64,000 nt of DNA from Zea mays (GCF_902167145.1 NC_050098.1:133312207-133376206), one strand, 5' to 3'. Shown: positions 44,859 to 57,668, counted from the first letter of the stretch. Notes: generated by a model not told the origin, from the sequence alone. Numbers and translations are program-made.

Positions 44859-45842
44859 ATGGCTTCGGATAAAACCACGCCTACCGCCTCCGGGATTGGA
44901 GCAGGGTTTCCCCCGGGAGCTGAAAGAGAAGCAGGTAGAGAAGGAAGTGAGACCCACCTCCCCGCACCTCCAGAACTACCCTTAGATTTAGCCCAAGTTC
45001 TAACCAACCAAACCCGACTCATCAAGGTCCTCACTCGAAGTATGGAAAATCAACGTCCGAATGGTGGAAGACCACAAGACAGGATGGGAGATTTCCTGAG
45101 ACTCAAGCCTCCCACATTCGCTGGATCTAGCAATCCCCTCGATGCTGATGATTGGATGCACACAATCAAAAGGAAGCTGGAAGCCATCAGATGCCCAGAA
45201 AATCAGCGTGTTCAACTGGCGGCTCATCAACTTTCCGGAATGGCCTTAGCTTGGTGGGATACCTTCAATGCTGCCATCAGAGATGCTACCTAGGCAGAGT
45301 TTGGAACTGCTTTCCGAGAGCACCATGTGCCCCAAGGGATCATCTAGCTCAAGGAAGATGAATTCCGAGAACTAACTCAAGATGGGAGATCTATCAGTGA
45401 GTACGTGCACAAATTCACAGAGTTGGCCCGCTACGTGCCAGATGACATCAGCACCGAAGTCAAGAAGATGGCCCGCTTTTTGAAGGGGCTCAGACCAGAA
45501 CTCAAGACCATCCTAGCCAGCCAGGATTTCCTTAGCTTCTCACACCTCTCCAACAAAGCCATGCAAGTGGAAAGAGCAAGGGAAGAAGAAAAAGGCCACC
45601 TCAAGAGGAAATTCCAAGTCCTCCGAGCTCAACAGCAAGACTGGCACCAGAGAACTCGATCCTTTGGGATTCCACCCAAGGGACCAAGCTTCATTAGACC
45701 AGCTGGACCCACCCCGTCACGGTTTAGTCAGCAGAGTCAGAGCTCCTTTCATGCCCCCTCAGTAGCAAGCAACCAACCACCGGCGAATGTGTGTTGGCAC
45801 TGCGGAGACCCCAGTCACTTCAAGAACAACTGCCCCAGCTGA
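44859..45842 (+). pseudogene. Element D gag
   Basis: ATG 44859 (MASDKTTPTASGIGAG) follows GGTAG directly. The capsid domain is clear: FLRLKPPTFAGSSNPLDADD, ALAWWDTFNAA, then ISEYVHKFTELARYVP and ARFLKGLRPELKT. One CCHC zinc knuckle (CWHCGDPSHFKNNC) lies near the end. TAG stops at 45291-45293 and 45345-45347 and a TGA at 45840-45842 interrupt one otherwise continuous frame. The TAGs fit changes from CAG. Confidence 0.9.
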
Positions 45843-46009
45843 AGCCATCAGGACCTGCTTACTCCAACTCGGTGAATGGCCCCAAGAATACCTCAGCATC
45901 CGCCCCCAAGGCGCCCTCCTCCATAAGCCAGCAGAACAAGACCAAGTATCAAGGAAGGGCATGAGTAAATCACGTCGATGCTCAGGAGGCTCAGCAAGCT
46001 CCGGGAGTA

Positions 46010-47054
46010 GTGCTCGGTGAGTTCCTTGTTGAATTTACTCCCGCTACTGTACTTTTCGATTCAGGAGCATCCCATTCTTTTATAGCCACTAGTTTTGTGG
46101 AAAAGCATGGCATCCCCTCTACCCCTCTAGAGATTCCCTTGGTCACCCGAACCCCAGGGTCAGACATTCTATGCCAGCACAAATGCTCCTAAGTCAGAAT
46201 TCTTTTAAGTAGGGTAGTGTTTTTGGTAGACTTAACCGTCTTGCCATCCCAAGGGATTGATGTGATCTTAGGAATGGATTGGTTGACCAAGCACAAAGGT
46301 ATCATAAGTTGCGCAAACACGACAGTCCTTCTCACAGACCACCAAGGAAAGTTAGTCTCTTGTCAGGCTCAGCCACCCGCCAATGATCCAATGATGTTTA
46401 ATGTAGTAACAGAAAGCATATCAGTGGTAGAAGTTCAAGGATGTGTTCTCGGAAGAGTTGACAGGAATGCCACTAGAAAGAGAAGTGGAATTCTACATAG
46501 ATCTGATTCCTGGAACAGCGCCCATCGCAGAGACCATACCGCATGGCTCCTACCGAGTTAGTAGAATTGAAGCTCCAAATCGCAGATCTTCAACAAAAAG
46601 GGTACATTCGTCCCAGCTCATCCCCTTGGGGAGCACCAGTACTTTTCGTCTCTAAGAAGGATGGAAGTATGAGGATGTGTATTGATTACCGATCTCTAAA
46701 TGAAGTAACAATCAAAAACAAGTATCCACTCCCTTGAATCGACGACCTCTTCGATCAGCTTCAAGGGGCTAAATACTTCTTCAAGATAGACCTAAGGTCT
46801 GGTTATCACCAGCTGAGAATCAAGGAAGCAGATATTCAGAAGACTGCATTTGTCACCCGGTACGGACACTATGAATTCACAGTGATGCCTTTCGGACTAA
46901 CAAACGCACCCGCCTTTTTCATGAACCTCATGAATAAGGTATTTATGGAAGAGCTAGATAAGTTTGTCATAGTCTTCATTGACGACATCCTTATCTACTC
47001 CAAGAACCGTGAAGACCATAAGCGTCACCTCCGGACCGTCCTTGGAAGACTCAG
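46010..47054 (+). pseudogene. Element D protease and reverse transcriptase (5' part, cut by element E)
   Basis: Retropepsin shows VLFDSGASHSFIA and ILGMDWLTKHKG. After two frame changes near 46440-46560 RT begins with [51 protein letters not shown] and the catalytic [12 protein letters not shown] at 46735-46737 fits a change from CGA. The frame is split at 47054 by element E within the palm/thumb of RT, with CTCAG duplicated on both sides. Confidence 0.92.
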
Positions 47055-47923
47055 TGTGACACCCCCTGTCACCTAGGGTTTCTCTCAAGTGCTAACCCAA
47101 GAGCCATCATTTTATGTGAGCAAAATTGAGCATGATTATCAAGTTGATCTAAGAATAAAAGAACCCAACAAGCTTATGCTTAAAAGCGTCATGATCAAAA
47201 CAAATGGGTTTTTCAAAAAGGCAAAAATATGCAACCCCAACAAAAACCCTAATTGAGCCCTATGAACAAAATTCAAGAGAATGGGGAAAAGGGTATGAAA
47301 AATTTAAAATCATGGCTTGGGCCAAATATAAACATGGAAGTATATTTAATAAGCAAAAATACAGATTGAGGAAGCTTGGCCAAAATAATTCAAATAAAAA
47401 CCCAAGCAAGCTTCTCAAGTGGGGACTCAATAGGAAATTCTGAATTTTAGAATTCTGAATTTCAGACCTTGAGCCAAAGATCAAGCGTGTTCACCTTGAT
47501 CCCTAACTCAAATCCTAATGGCCCCATTAACAAAAATGAGCATATCTAACCCCTCTGTCGCATGCCAGAAGATGGCATTGGGATGCGAGCCCTAGACACG
47601 ACAAAACTCTGGTTTTGCCTCGGGTTTGAGCAGGGAGACAGACTGGATTTCCGGGCTCCAAATCTCTGCAACCAGTAGGCAAAATCCTATGACCCCCACA
47701 CAAGATCGGTAGCTTGTAGGGAGGAGAAGAGGTTTTGTGCACTAACCAAGGCGAGAGCAGGCTCGGATGGGCGACCACACGCGCCAGAACTTGGGCACAA
47801 CGCACGGGCACACGTGTTCGACCCTGGTCGGCACGCCGGCGCTCGCCCAACCCGCGCGCGCTCGCCCCGGCATTCAGTCAAGTTCGCCGCGCGCCCTTGC
47901 CCTCGGTCGTGCCCGCCCGCGCC

Positions 47924-47930
47924 TATAAAT
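47924..47930 (+). promoter_or_regulatory. Element E 5' LTR TATA box
   Basis: TATAAAT after GCCCGCGCC, about 870 bp into the LTR. The same box is TATAAAG in the 3' LTR (58777-58783). The donor sites downstream suggest that the leader is spliced. Confidence 0.65.
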
Positions 47931-50213
47931 CCTCCCCGGGCGGGCCTCACTTCACCCCGCGCTCACCACCGCCGGCCAGTCACCCCTCCTTAGCTCCGGC
48001 GAGCTCTTTCACGCCCGCCATTGCCGCCAGAGCTTCGGCCACCGTGGCCAGCCCACTCCAGTCACCTCCAAGTCGCGCCAGCGCTTCGGTTAGCTCCGCC
48101 ATAGGCCCGTGAAGCTTTCCAAGCCCTCGGACCCGGCAGAACTTCACCGGAAGGCGAAGATCACCCTCACCGGACTTCGGTCGCCCGCCCCCGCGTGTGG
48201 ACCGAGCACTCCGGTGAGCCATTCTTCAATTCCTCGTGCACACCCCTTCATTGATCCATGGTGAAGCTTTCTGACCCGTTTGATTGGCCAATTTCGCCCT
48301 GGATAGGCCGGACTCCTCACCGCCGACGAGCTCCCCCGCCTGCGCACACGGACCGGCCAACTCCGACCATCCCCGACGGCGACCCGCACATCGTCGTGAC
48401 CGTCAGGACCTCCCCTACACCCACGGCCACCTCACCGGAGCAATCTCGCCGCCGGTAAGCCCCTCCGCCCTTTCTTCCGCTGCGGGTACTGTTTAAATTG
48501 GGGAAAGGACCTCGGGTTAGGATTAGAAAAACCCAGGGGGTTTTCTGAGATGTCAGTGACTCATTTGAAAAGTAGCCCAGGGACTAGTCTGTAAGGAAAA
48601 CTTAAAACACCCGCTAGGGACCCCGTTGCAAATTAGTTTTCCATTTAATCAATTCTGTTTAATCTTTTTAATAAACAGAGAACTTAGAAAATTCATAAAT
48701 TGATGAATTCTTAAGCAAAAGTTGTCAACCTAATTTTGCTAGACCCTAAATAATATGAGCTATCATTTAAAAATAATGAACCCTATGCTTTCTGTTCTAA
48801 TTTTTAGAGTTTAAAATTAAAAACAGAAACTGACCAAACCTTGTTTAATTAAGGAAAATTAGTTTTGCTTTTGTGCTGAACTTGAGAAAATTTGTAGATG
48901 TTCAAACCCCATTTAAGCACAGTTTAAAAATAGTAAGAACCCCAGTATTGAAAAATTTAGTGTAGATATCCATTAAAAGCCATTTCTGCCCAAAACTTAA
49001 TAAAATCAGAAAGGCATTAGAAATTAATGAACAGTGAGTGAAATGATTTTTCCTAGTTTGCTTAAGTAACAGAAAACCTAGGAAAAATAAAGGGACCTCT
49101 AGTCAAGATCAATTTTAAAGTGAAATGTTTTATTTAGCATTATTCCAACTAGAAATCAATTATTAGAATTACAAAACTAGACCCAAAATGGATAATAAAA
49201 ATCCAGTGGACTTGTAACCACTAGAACCCCACTGCAAAAACAATAAACACCTCAGCCCATCATTTTAAGTAGGGTAGATAAATATAATATGATACTGAGT
49301 CATTTTCCAAATAAATCATGAATAACCCATAATAATACAATAATGGGAAAACAAAATTTTGCTTGGTCAATGATGAGATAGGCCACCAGAGAAAAATGCA
49401 AACCCATTAAAAAGATGCAAAATAATACCTATTGCTAATATTTTATAAGAAAGGTCATTTAATTCAATTAATGCATACCACCCCTTCCCTTAAGCAAAAA
49501 GATGCCAAACTTCAGAATGATTGCTCTTGCGCAAAATAAAAGCTAGGAAAAATCAGAAATCTGTTGTTTGATATTTTTCAAATATAGTGTTAGTAGAAAG
49601 CACCCCTTTGGCTAGAAACTTTAGAAAATCCTAGTAAAATAACTAATAAGAATTAATGGCTAGAATTTTTTGCCAAGTCATGTTATAGCACCTAAAAGCC
49701 AGCAAAAATAAGTTTTAGAGAATTACGTACTATTAAATGATAGTTGTAGTTCAAAGCACCCCTTCTGCCCAAAAACTTGGTAATTTTGTCCAGAGAGAAC
49801 TGTTCACTTTTTGAACCCCAAATTTTGAAACAGAGAACTATACACCAGTAATAAGCCACTGTAATTTTTGCAGAATTTTTGGAATTTTATTAAGGCAACT
49901 TGTAGTTCAAACCCACTCCAAAAACTTAAAGAGAATAAAGAAAAAGAAGGGAGAAATAAATCTCACTCCAATAAGTCCAACTTGAATTCTTGTAAATTCT
50001 CACTAAGACTTTAGAAATAATTCAGTGGAACCCTAAAAATAAACCTACCACTTAACTTAGCTAAGTTTGATCCAACTCACCAAGTATACCACCCAAAAGT
50101 CTCACATAAGTAAGGTTTAACTCTATCTAACTCAAGTAGACCATACACCATCAAAAGTTGAAATTACTAAAGCTCATATCATATCATGCATATATCTTAC
50201 GCATTGCATTCAT

Positions 50214-51431
50214 TAGATTGTAATCTCGCCGACGGAGAGTACGTGCTCATCCCCGAGCAAGGAACTGTCCAAGAGGAGGACTAGGAGCAAGCTTCCGAGG
50301 CTGCTATCGAGGATCTCCCTGCGACCCCAGCTATTGAAGGCAAGATCCGGTTTATATGCATAACCGTATTATTATATGCTACATTACTACACTTAATGCT
50401 TGTAGGATTGTAATGTGCACTTAAGTGTAGGAGTTGCTTGAAACCTCTAGTTACATGAACATAGGATTCCTATTTGAGATGAATACTAGTATGATAGGTC
50501 GAGTAGCTGCTTGCTAATCAGGATCTCGGTAGAAGTCGAGTGATTTTTCTAGCACTCGCGCGAGGTCAGGAATTGATTGTATTCATCTTGATAACGAGAT
50601 CTATGTTAGTCTATGGACTTGGATCCAAGGAGGATGCCTTGTCCATGAGACGTGAAAAAGGAATTAAGGATTAATGTGTGGATACCTGAGTCAAGCTTTT
50701 GAACGTATTAAGCACATGTCGGGAAAAATGGTAACCGATAAACCTAGTACATGAGTGAAGCCGGGCGCGGCTTTATCCCTCATGCGACCTGAGATTGAGT
50801 CTCCCATGCTAGCTATGGTGGGTACAAGTGCGGTCACTGCACGGCGGCAGCCGGGATCAGTGGAGCATTGTATGCCAAGGCGGTGAGGCCTGGACGCGAA
50901 CGAGGAATCGATGGGGACGGTTGTCATGTGCTGGGTCGGAGTACCCTGACATGCCGTGTGTTTAGGTTTACCTTGCAAGGATAAAACTCAATTCGAATCG
51001 TCTGCTTCTCGCAGCTAATGAGACTGCTTGACCCCTTGTACTGCATCGAGTAAGAAGTGAAATGAGGTTACATGAGACAATTTGTTGATTGAACTAAATG
51101 CTTGTCACCATGTATGCTTAGAAGGAGCATACCTAGCTAAGATAATGATGCTAGAATTTGAAAAGCTAAAAATAAATTTTAGAAACAGCTAGTGCTTTTG
51201 GCAAACCAAACCCCTCAGCCAAACAACTGCATAGTCTAGAGGTAGAGGAGTAGACTCCTCACACCGGGTAAGTCTAGCTGAGTATTAGTATACTCAGCCT
51301 TGCTTGTGGCATAATTTTTTGCAGGTGCAATTCAGGAAATGATTGATGGTGTGACTTGGCCTACCACCCTGCCACTGGGTTGGACGGTCAAGTGGGATGT
51401 TGCTCCGGCAGGAGAGGAGCACGAGGAGTAG
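50214..51431 (+). other. Exon-like ORF cassette in 5' LTR of element E (putative GC-AG intron)
   Basis: The first piece (about 50221-50339) encodes DGEYVLIPEQGTVQEED, a TAG, then EQASEAAIEDLPATPAIEG. It ends at AAG|GCAAG, a GC-type donor. The acceptor ATAATTTTTTGCAG ends at 51324, and the second piece (51325-51431) encodes AIQEMIDGVTWPTTLPLGWT and on to TAG at 51429-51431. The junction splits a codon after base one, as in element D. The same pieces occur in the 3' LTR. Confidence 0.45.
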
Positions 51432-51745
51432 TGGGCTAGGCCTTGCCCATTTCCTCGATACCGACGACATCGATTATCCGCTGCATTTTATTTTGTGAAC
51501 TCTTATTCGCTACTCAAAAACTCCGATCTATGTAATAATTCAGCACTTAATTTGAGGTTTCCTGTTTTATTGTATTTCTCCTGTGACTCACCTTCGAGTG
51601 AGATTGTGGAATTTGATCCTGGTTAAGTGGCTCTATTAGACTAGATCTGAGGGACTGACGGGTTATTCCGATTTAAGTGTGTTACGGCCCCTGAGGCGTG
51701 ACTTAGGCACTTAAGCTGGAATAATTCGAGTGGTTCTGCCACAGC

Positions 51746-51757
51746 TGGTATCGGAGC
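51746..51757 (+). other. Element E primer-binding site (tRNA-Met type, one mismatch)
   Basis: TGGTATCGGAGC, two bases after the LTR, differs from the standard TGGTATCAGAGC at one base. Confidence 0.85.
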
Positions 51758-52119
51758 AAATTCCACCACACAGAAGGGCAATAAACCATGGATACCATTT
51801 TCAAAATTTAAAACTTGCCTAGAAACTGCTACGGATCGTCAGGACTAGACCGCTAGACCTAGGATGAAAGGCCTTAGGCATAGAGGAAGAAATGGGTGGC
51901 TAATTAAATAGGCCCCGTGGGCTAGTACTTAGACTTTTTAAGGATGCCCTAAGAGCACCCTATTATTTGGAGAGGAGACGTTACTTTCAGCATGCATGCA
52001 TTATAAACACAAAAAGGAATTAAAACTTGAGCTAACCCACTTCCTTTAAAAAAAACCATTCGGGCTCTCTTTTTCTTTTTCCTTCCACCATAATCTTTAC
52101 CTTTGATTCCCTTCCGCAG

Positions 52120-52995
52120 ATGAATTCACCCACCCCCGCCAGTGGAGGAGACACTCGTTTCAGTTCCGACTTCCTTTCTCGTGATGGCTTTCCTTCCATC
52201 TTGTGGGAAGTGCTTAACTCTGCCGGTTACCCTACGCCTCCCTTGTACACGGTGTAGTTGTATGAGGAGCATCGGGTACCTCGTTGTCGGGTCTGGCTGA
52301 CTTTGGAAGCTCATCCCCTTCAGCCGGGTTGGCGATCTCTTGATTCCGAGACAATTGTACTCAGGACGGACGACACCGTTGAAGCAGCAGCCATGAATAC
52401 TCTAACGACCTTCTGTGGCTACCATCCCTTGGAAATGGTGATGCACCCCTTGGGACGCTTCCCTGCTGAGAAGAAGGACGACCCCATGTGGTGTAATCGC
52501 GTGAGCCATGTGAAGGATGTGTGGGCGATGTATCCTGACTTGGTTGGGAGGGTCACCGTTCAGTGCATGAGTGCGCTGTACTGCCTTCAGGCCCTTTAGA
52601 GCGACGCTATGGCACACCTTGCTAACATCACTCAAACCGCCAAGCTCACTCTCGACAGTCGGGAAGATTTTGTGGTCGATTTATCCATCGAGTTGGTAGA
52701 GAAGGATCTGCAAGTGGAAAGGCTAAGCCAGCGCATTACCACCTTGGAGCAGCAGGTGGAGATCCGAGACAACACTATTGATGTCTTGGAGAACCAGCTT
52801 CACGATGTGCAGAGGGAACTCGAAGAAGCGAATGACCACCTGGACATGCACCACTTGGAGATGGAGGCCAATGAAGCCGGAAGCGAGGGAGAAGAGGCTC
52901 CCGAGGAGCTAGGACCAGCCCCTGCTGCCAATGGGACTACCTCCGCGATGCCTCCTTCACCCGTATCCAGTGTCGCTTCCACCGCTCAGGGTTAA
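52120..52995 (+). pseudogene. Extra sense ORF upstream of gag in element E
   Basis: ATG 52120 directly follows TTCCCTTCCGCAG, a strong acceptor-like site. The frame of 291 codons is broken by TAG at 52255-52257 and 52597-52599, both fitting changes from CAG. The N-terminal part reads ILWEVLNSAGYPTPPLYTV, YEEHRVPRCRVWLTLEAHPL, then VLRTDDTVEAAAMNTLTTFC and GY, matching the spacing of the extra ORF in element D. The C-terminal part is a coiled coil (ERLSQRITTLEQQVEIRDN) with an acidic tail. Function is unknown. Confidence 0.62.
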
Positions 52996-53251
52996 GCAGT
53001 CACTTTGACACTTTTAGGTGGATAGAAACCTATGCAAGCTTAGCTAATGTCGGATTTTGGACTAGGCTTACGGGTACCTTTTCCCCTAATGTAACCCTGT
53101 GAACTTTTGGAATCTGTGGGATGTTTGTCAGCATGTTATCTTCATTTCGAACCTAATATTATGATTATGGCATTTTTCTTCCATATGAGATAATATCTTG
53201 TCGTCCGAAATCGTGAATTGGGATAACAATGGTGGCAATCTCTGTTTTCAG

Positions 53252-54743
53252 ATGGCAGCTAGGCAGCGTCGCGGGCATAACGAGCAGGTTCCCCCGCCAC
53301 ATCCTCCAGCTCCCACAGTGCAGGAGCTGATGGCCCAGCAGAACGAGATTCTGCGACAGCTCTTGCAGCGCCAGCCCCACCCCCAGCAGCATGGTGGAGG
53401 CCAGCATCAGCGACCTCCGGCAGCGGCAACCTACCAGGAGTTTCTGAGTACGCAGCCGCCCTTGTTCACCAAGGCAGAGGATCCGTTGGACGCCGACGTG
53501 TGGCTCCGCGTCGTTGATTCCAAGTTTCCCCTCCTCACGGGAGACTGCCCTGATGAAGCCAAGGCTCGCTTCGCCGCGCAGCAGCTTCGCGGCCCTGCTC
53601 GGACTTGGTGGGACCACTTCCGTGCTATGCTCCCCGCTGATCGTGAAGTGTCTTGGGTGGAATTCAAGACTGCTTTCAGAGGGCACCACATCCCAGCTGG
53701 CATTCTTGATCGCAAGCTGAATGAGTTTCTGGCACTCAATCAAGGAACCCGCACGGTACTGCAGTATGCGCAAGCCTTCAACGACCTATGCCAGTATGCA
53801 GGGTACCATGCTAATTCTGATGAGAAGAAGAGAGATCGCTTCCGCAGGGGTCTTAACACCAAGCTGCGAGAACGACTCAACACTGTCCGGGCTGATAGCT
53901 TCAATGAGTTGGTCAACCTGGCCATCTCCCAGGAGGATTGCATTGTAGCTCACCGGGTAGAGAAGAAGAGAAAGGCACCAATGGCAGCACCATCCGCTGA
54001 GGCCCAGAGGTTCCAGATTGTTTCTCACAATCAGAGCAGGGGTTTCCAGCAGCAGGCAGGCAGATGGGTGATCAGGCCACCTCAGTAGTAGCAGCCGGCA
54101 CCCAACCGCTTTCCAGCTCCCGCTTCAAGGAACAATCAGCCTCCGCAGCAGCAGCAGTTCTACCAGGGCAATGGAAACAAGTGTTTCACTTGTGGCAATG
54201 TGGGCCACTATGCCAAGAATTGTCCCAGGAACCAACAGAGGCAGATGCTAGCACCAAATCAAGACAAGGGAAGAAAGCAGAAGGTACAAGTCAGGCAAGG
54301 GAAGCTCAACTTCACTACTCTGGAGGAAGTACCTAAGGGAGCTCCTATCATGACCGGTATTTTTTCAGTTTATAATCAACCTGCTTTAATTCTGTTTGAT
54401 TCTGGTGCATGTCATAGTTTCATTAGCCAAAAGTTCAGTGCTAAATGTGAACTGCCATTCTCTCGCTCAAAAGGGTCATTTATGATAGTCACACCTGGGG
54501 GTAAAATTTCAACTAATCAATTAAACCAAAGTGTGCCTATTCAACTGGGAAGCCACATTGTCAAAACCACCCTTCTTGTTTTGGGTTTGGAAAATGTGGA
54601 CATTATTCTGGGAGCTAATTGGATGACCTTGCACCAAGTTGTGCTTGATGTAGCCAGTCGTACCATGGAAATTAATTCTCCGTTCTGTGGGAACTTCACC
54701 TTAATTCTGCCAGTCAGGGTTCTACTCAGTCATGTGCTTTCTC
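53252..54743 (+). pseudogene. Element E gag and protease
   Basis: ATG 53252 (MAARQRRGHNEQVPPP) directly follows CTCTGTTTTCAG. The capsid domain has FTKAEDPLDADVWLRVVD, LRGPARTWWDHF and FKTAFRGHHIPAGILDRKL. Two adjacent TAG codons (54086-54091) lie in a Gln-rich linker. A CCHC knuckle (CFTCGNVGHYAKNC) follows, then retropepsin with ALILFDSGACHSFIS and ILGANWMTLHQV. A frame change near 54743 separates it from RT. Confidence 0.93.
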
Positions 54744-54744
54744 T

Positions 54745-56459
54745 ATGACTGAGTTACCTCTGAAGAAGATCCCAGTGGTCTGCGAGTATGCAGATGTCTT
54801 TCCTGATGAATTGCCAGGAATGCCACCAGACCGGGATATTGAATTTGCCATCGAGTTGCAACCGGGAATGGCACCAATTTCCAAGAGGCCCTACCGAATG
54901 CCACCCGCTGAGTTGGCAGAATTGAAGAAGCAATTGCAGGAGTTGTTGGATAAGGGATTTAATCGCCCAAGTACTTCGCCTTGGGGATGTCAGCACTGTT
55001 TGTGAAGAAGAAGGATGAAAGCTTGAGGCTGTGTATAGATTACCGCCCTCTTAATGCGGTAACTATCAAGAACAAGTATCCTTTGCCTCGTATTGATGTT
55101 CTTTTTGACCAGTTGGTCGGGGCCAAGGTGTTTTCCAAAATAGACCTTCGCTCCGGCTACCATCAGATCAAGATACGAGCAAGCGATATTCCGAAGACGA
55201 CATTCTCAACCAGATATGGGCTATATGAATTTTTGGTGATGTCATTCGGGCTGACAAATGCACCAGCATATTTCATGTATCTGATGAATTATGTTTTCAT
55301 GCCTGAATTGGATAAATTCGTAGTGGTGTTCATCGATGATATTTTGGTGTACTCGAAGAATGAAGAAGAACATGCCGGGCATTTGCATGTAGTGCTTCAA
55401 CATCTGCGAGAGTACCACCTTTATGCCAAGTTGTCCAATTGTGATTTTTGGCTAAAGGAAATCAAATTCTTGGGTCACACTATCTCTCAGGCAGGAATAG
55501 CTGTTGATCCTGATAAAGTGCAAGAGGTGATGAACTGGAAGCCACCAACAACTGTCCGTCAGATTCGGAGTTTTCTGGAATTAGCTGGTTATTACCAAAG
55601 ATTTATTCCGAATTTCTCTCGAATTGCGAAGCCTATAACTGAGTTGCTAAAGAAAGAAGTCAAGTTTGTTTGGAGTCAGAAGTGCGAAGATGCCTTCCAT
55701 GCATTAAGGCAGCATCTGACCATAGCACCAGTGTTAGCGCAACCCGACAATAGCAAGCCTTTTGATGTATATTGTGATGCCTCTGGCACTGGACTAGGTT
55801 GTGTTTTGATGCAAGACAACCGAGTCATTGCTTATGCCTCAAGAGCACTCAGGCCTCATGAGCAAAATTATCCCACTCATGACCTTGAGTTGGCAGCAGT
55901 GGTTCATGCATTAAAGATGTGGAGGCACTATTTAATGGGAACCCACTGCAACATCTTCACTGATCATAAGAGCCTTAAGTACATCTTTACTCAGGCTGAT
56001 CTCAACATGAGGCAGAGAAGATGGCTAGAGCTTATCAAGGATTATGACCTGGAGGTACATTATCACCCAGGAAAAGGCAATGTGGTAGCAGATGCCTTGA
56101 GTCGGAAGTTGCAATGCAATTGTATTCTGATGGATTCTCACATCAACACCTTGTGTGATGAGTTGAGCAAGATGCAAATAGAAGTGATTCCTTCTGGTGC
56201 TCTGTCTCACATTTCTGTCGAGCCAGCTTTGCAAGACCAGATCATCATGGCCCATCTCAGTGACAAGGGAGTGCAGATTATCAAGAAGAATCTCCATCAG
56301 AAGGTTGAGAAGTATAAATGTTTCCTCCAAGATGAAAAGGGTGTATTATGGTTCAAAAGCAGATTGGTGATTCCTAAAAACAAGGACCTCAAGAGGACGA
56401 GGCTCATCTCTCCAAATTCACTATGCATCCGGGGAGCACAAAGATGTATCATGATCTAA
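54745..56459 (+). pseudogene. Element E reverse transcriptase and RNase H
   Basis: The RT start ([20 protein letters not shown]) is in one frame to about 54985, where a one-base change moves it to the next. It then stays open for 490 codons: [32 protein letters not shown], catalytic FIDDILVYS, RNase [29 protein letters not shown] and [14 protein letters not shown] frame break near 56400 ends it just before the integrase zinc region. A single RNase H domain fits the Tekay lineage rather than Tat. Confidence 0.95.
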
Positions 56460-57668
56460 AGCCTTGGTATTGGTGGACCAGAATGAAGAGGGACATAGCC
56501 CAGTATGTATCATAATGTGACACCTGTCAGAGGGTAAAGGCAAGCCACTTGAAATCAGCTGGAGCTTTGCAACCCCTATCTATACCTTCGTGGAAATGGG
56601 ATGACATCAGCATGGATTTTCATTGTGGGTCTGCCCAACACCTCTCGTCATCATGATTCGATTTGGGTTATTGTGGACCGACTAACAAAAGTGGCACATT
56701 TTCTCCCTATGCACACCACTGATAAGGCTCAAAAGTATGCAGAGTTGTACATTGACCGGATCGTGTGTTTGCACGGATTACCTCAGACCATTGTTTCTGA
56801 CCGAGGAGCCCAATTTGTTGCCAGATTTTGGGAACAACTGCAGGAGTCTTTGGGAACCAAGCTAATCAAAAGTTCAGCTTACCACCCACAGACTGATGGT
56901 CAGACGGAAAGGGTAAACCAAATCCTGGAGGATATGCTGAGAGCTTGTGCAATCGATTGTGCCAAGAACTGAGATAAGCACCTCTCCTTGGCAGAGTTTG
57001 CTTATAACAACAGTTATCAATCCAGCCTAAGGATGGCACCTTTCGAAGCTCTCTATGGAAGAAGGTGTAGGACACCACTCAATTGGTCTCAACCTGGAGA
57101 AAGAGGAGTTTTTGGACCTGACTTAGTGACTGAAGCCGAAAGGAAGGTCAAACTAATTAGGAAGAATCTAGAAGCTGCTCAGGCCAGGTAGAAGAGTTAC
57201 CATGATAGAAGAAGGAAACCTCTCCAGTTCAAGGCGGGAGATTTCGGGTACCTCAAGGTATCACCCACCAAGGGAGTGCAGAGGTTTGGGATCAAAGGCA
57301 AGCTAGCACCTCGTTACATTGGACCTTATGAGATCATCGAAGCATGTGGACCCGTGGCATATAAGCTGAAGTTACCTTCAAAAATGTCTGCCATTCACAG
57401 TGTGTTCCATGTATCTCAGCTGAAGAAGTGTGTTCGATTGTCGACCGAGATCATAGCAGAGCCAGAATTGGAGATAGAACCAGATCTATCGTACCAAGAG
57501 TACCCTTCCAAGATTCTAGATTGCAAAGAAAGATCAACTCGGGCTAAATCGATTAAGATGTACAAGGTCCAGTGGAGTAATCACTCAGAGGAATAAGCTA
57601 CTTGGAAAACCGAGGAGTTCTTGAGATCCAACTTCCCCGAATGCCTACCTAAGGAAGCTGGTACGTAA
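56460..57668 (+). pseudogene. Element E integrase and chromodomain
   Basis: The catalytic core has ISMDFI-type start (about 56610, frame-shifted locally), IVSDRGAQFVARFW and YHPQTDGQTERVNQ, giving D, D, E. TGA at 56970-56972 and TAG at 57189-57191 interrupt it. The C-terminal part has KLAPRYIGPYEI and VFHVSQLKKC, followed by a chromodomain-like YPSKILDCKER...YKVQWSNHSEE, interrupted by TAA at 57594-57596 just before ATWKTEEFL. Chromodomains of chromoviruses guide insertion to marked chromatin. The frame ends at 57666-57668. Confidence 0.9.

Larger units (their letters stand above)
47055..51743 (+). repeat. Element E 5' LTR (4689 bp)
   Basis: TGTGACACCCCCTGTCACC...TTCTGCCACA. Within it, in order, are a TATA box at 47924, GC-rich leader-like sequence, donor-like sites ACTCCGGTGAGCC (about 48210) and CGCCGGTAAGC (about 48450), an AT-rich intron-like stretch (48490-50200), an exon-like ORF pair (50221-51431), and AT-rich sequence to the end. 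The stretch 48490-50200 has no ORF of note. Confidence 0.95.

Noticed and set aside
47527..48496. Minus- and plus-strand frames in the 5' LTR leader of E (and the same in 58378-59349)
   Set aside because: They differ between the two LTR copies by frame breaks and have no recognisable domain; better explained as GC-rich untranslated leader.
50691..50978. Minus-strand frame seen in both LTRs of E (also 61524-61832) as an antisense gene
   Set aside because: The two copies differ in length and ending, and no domain or promoter is visible; repetition only reflects the LTR pair.
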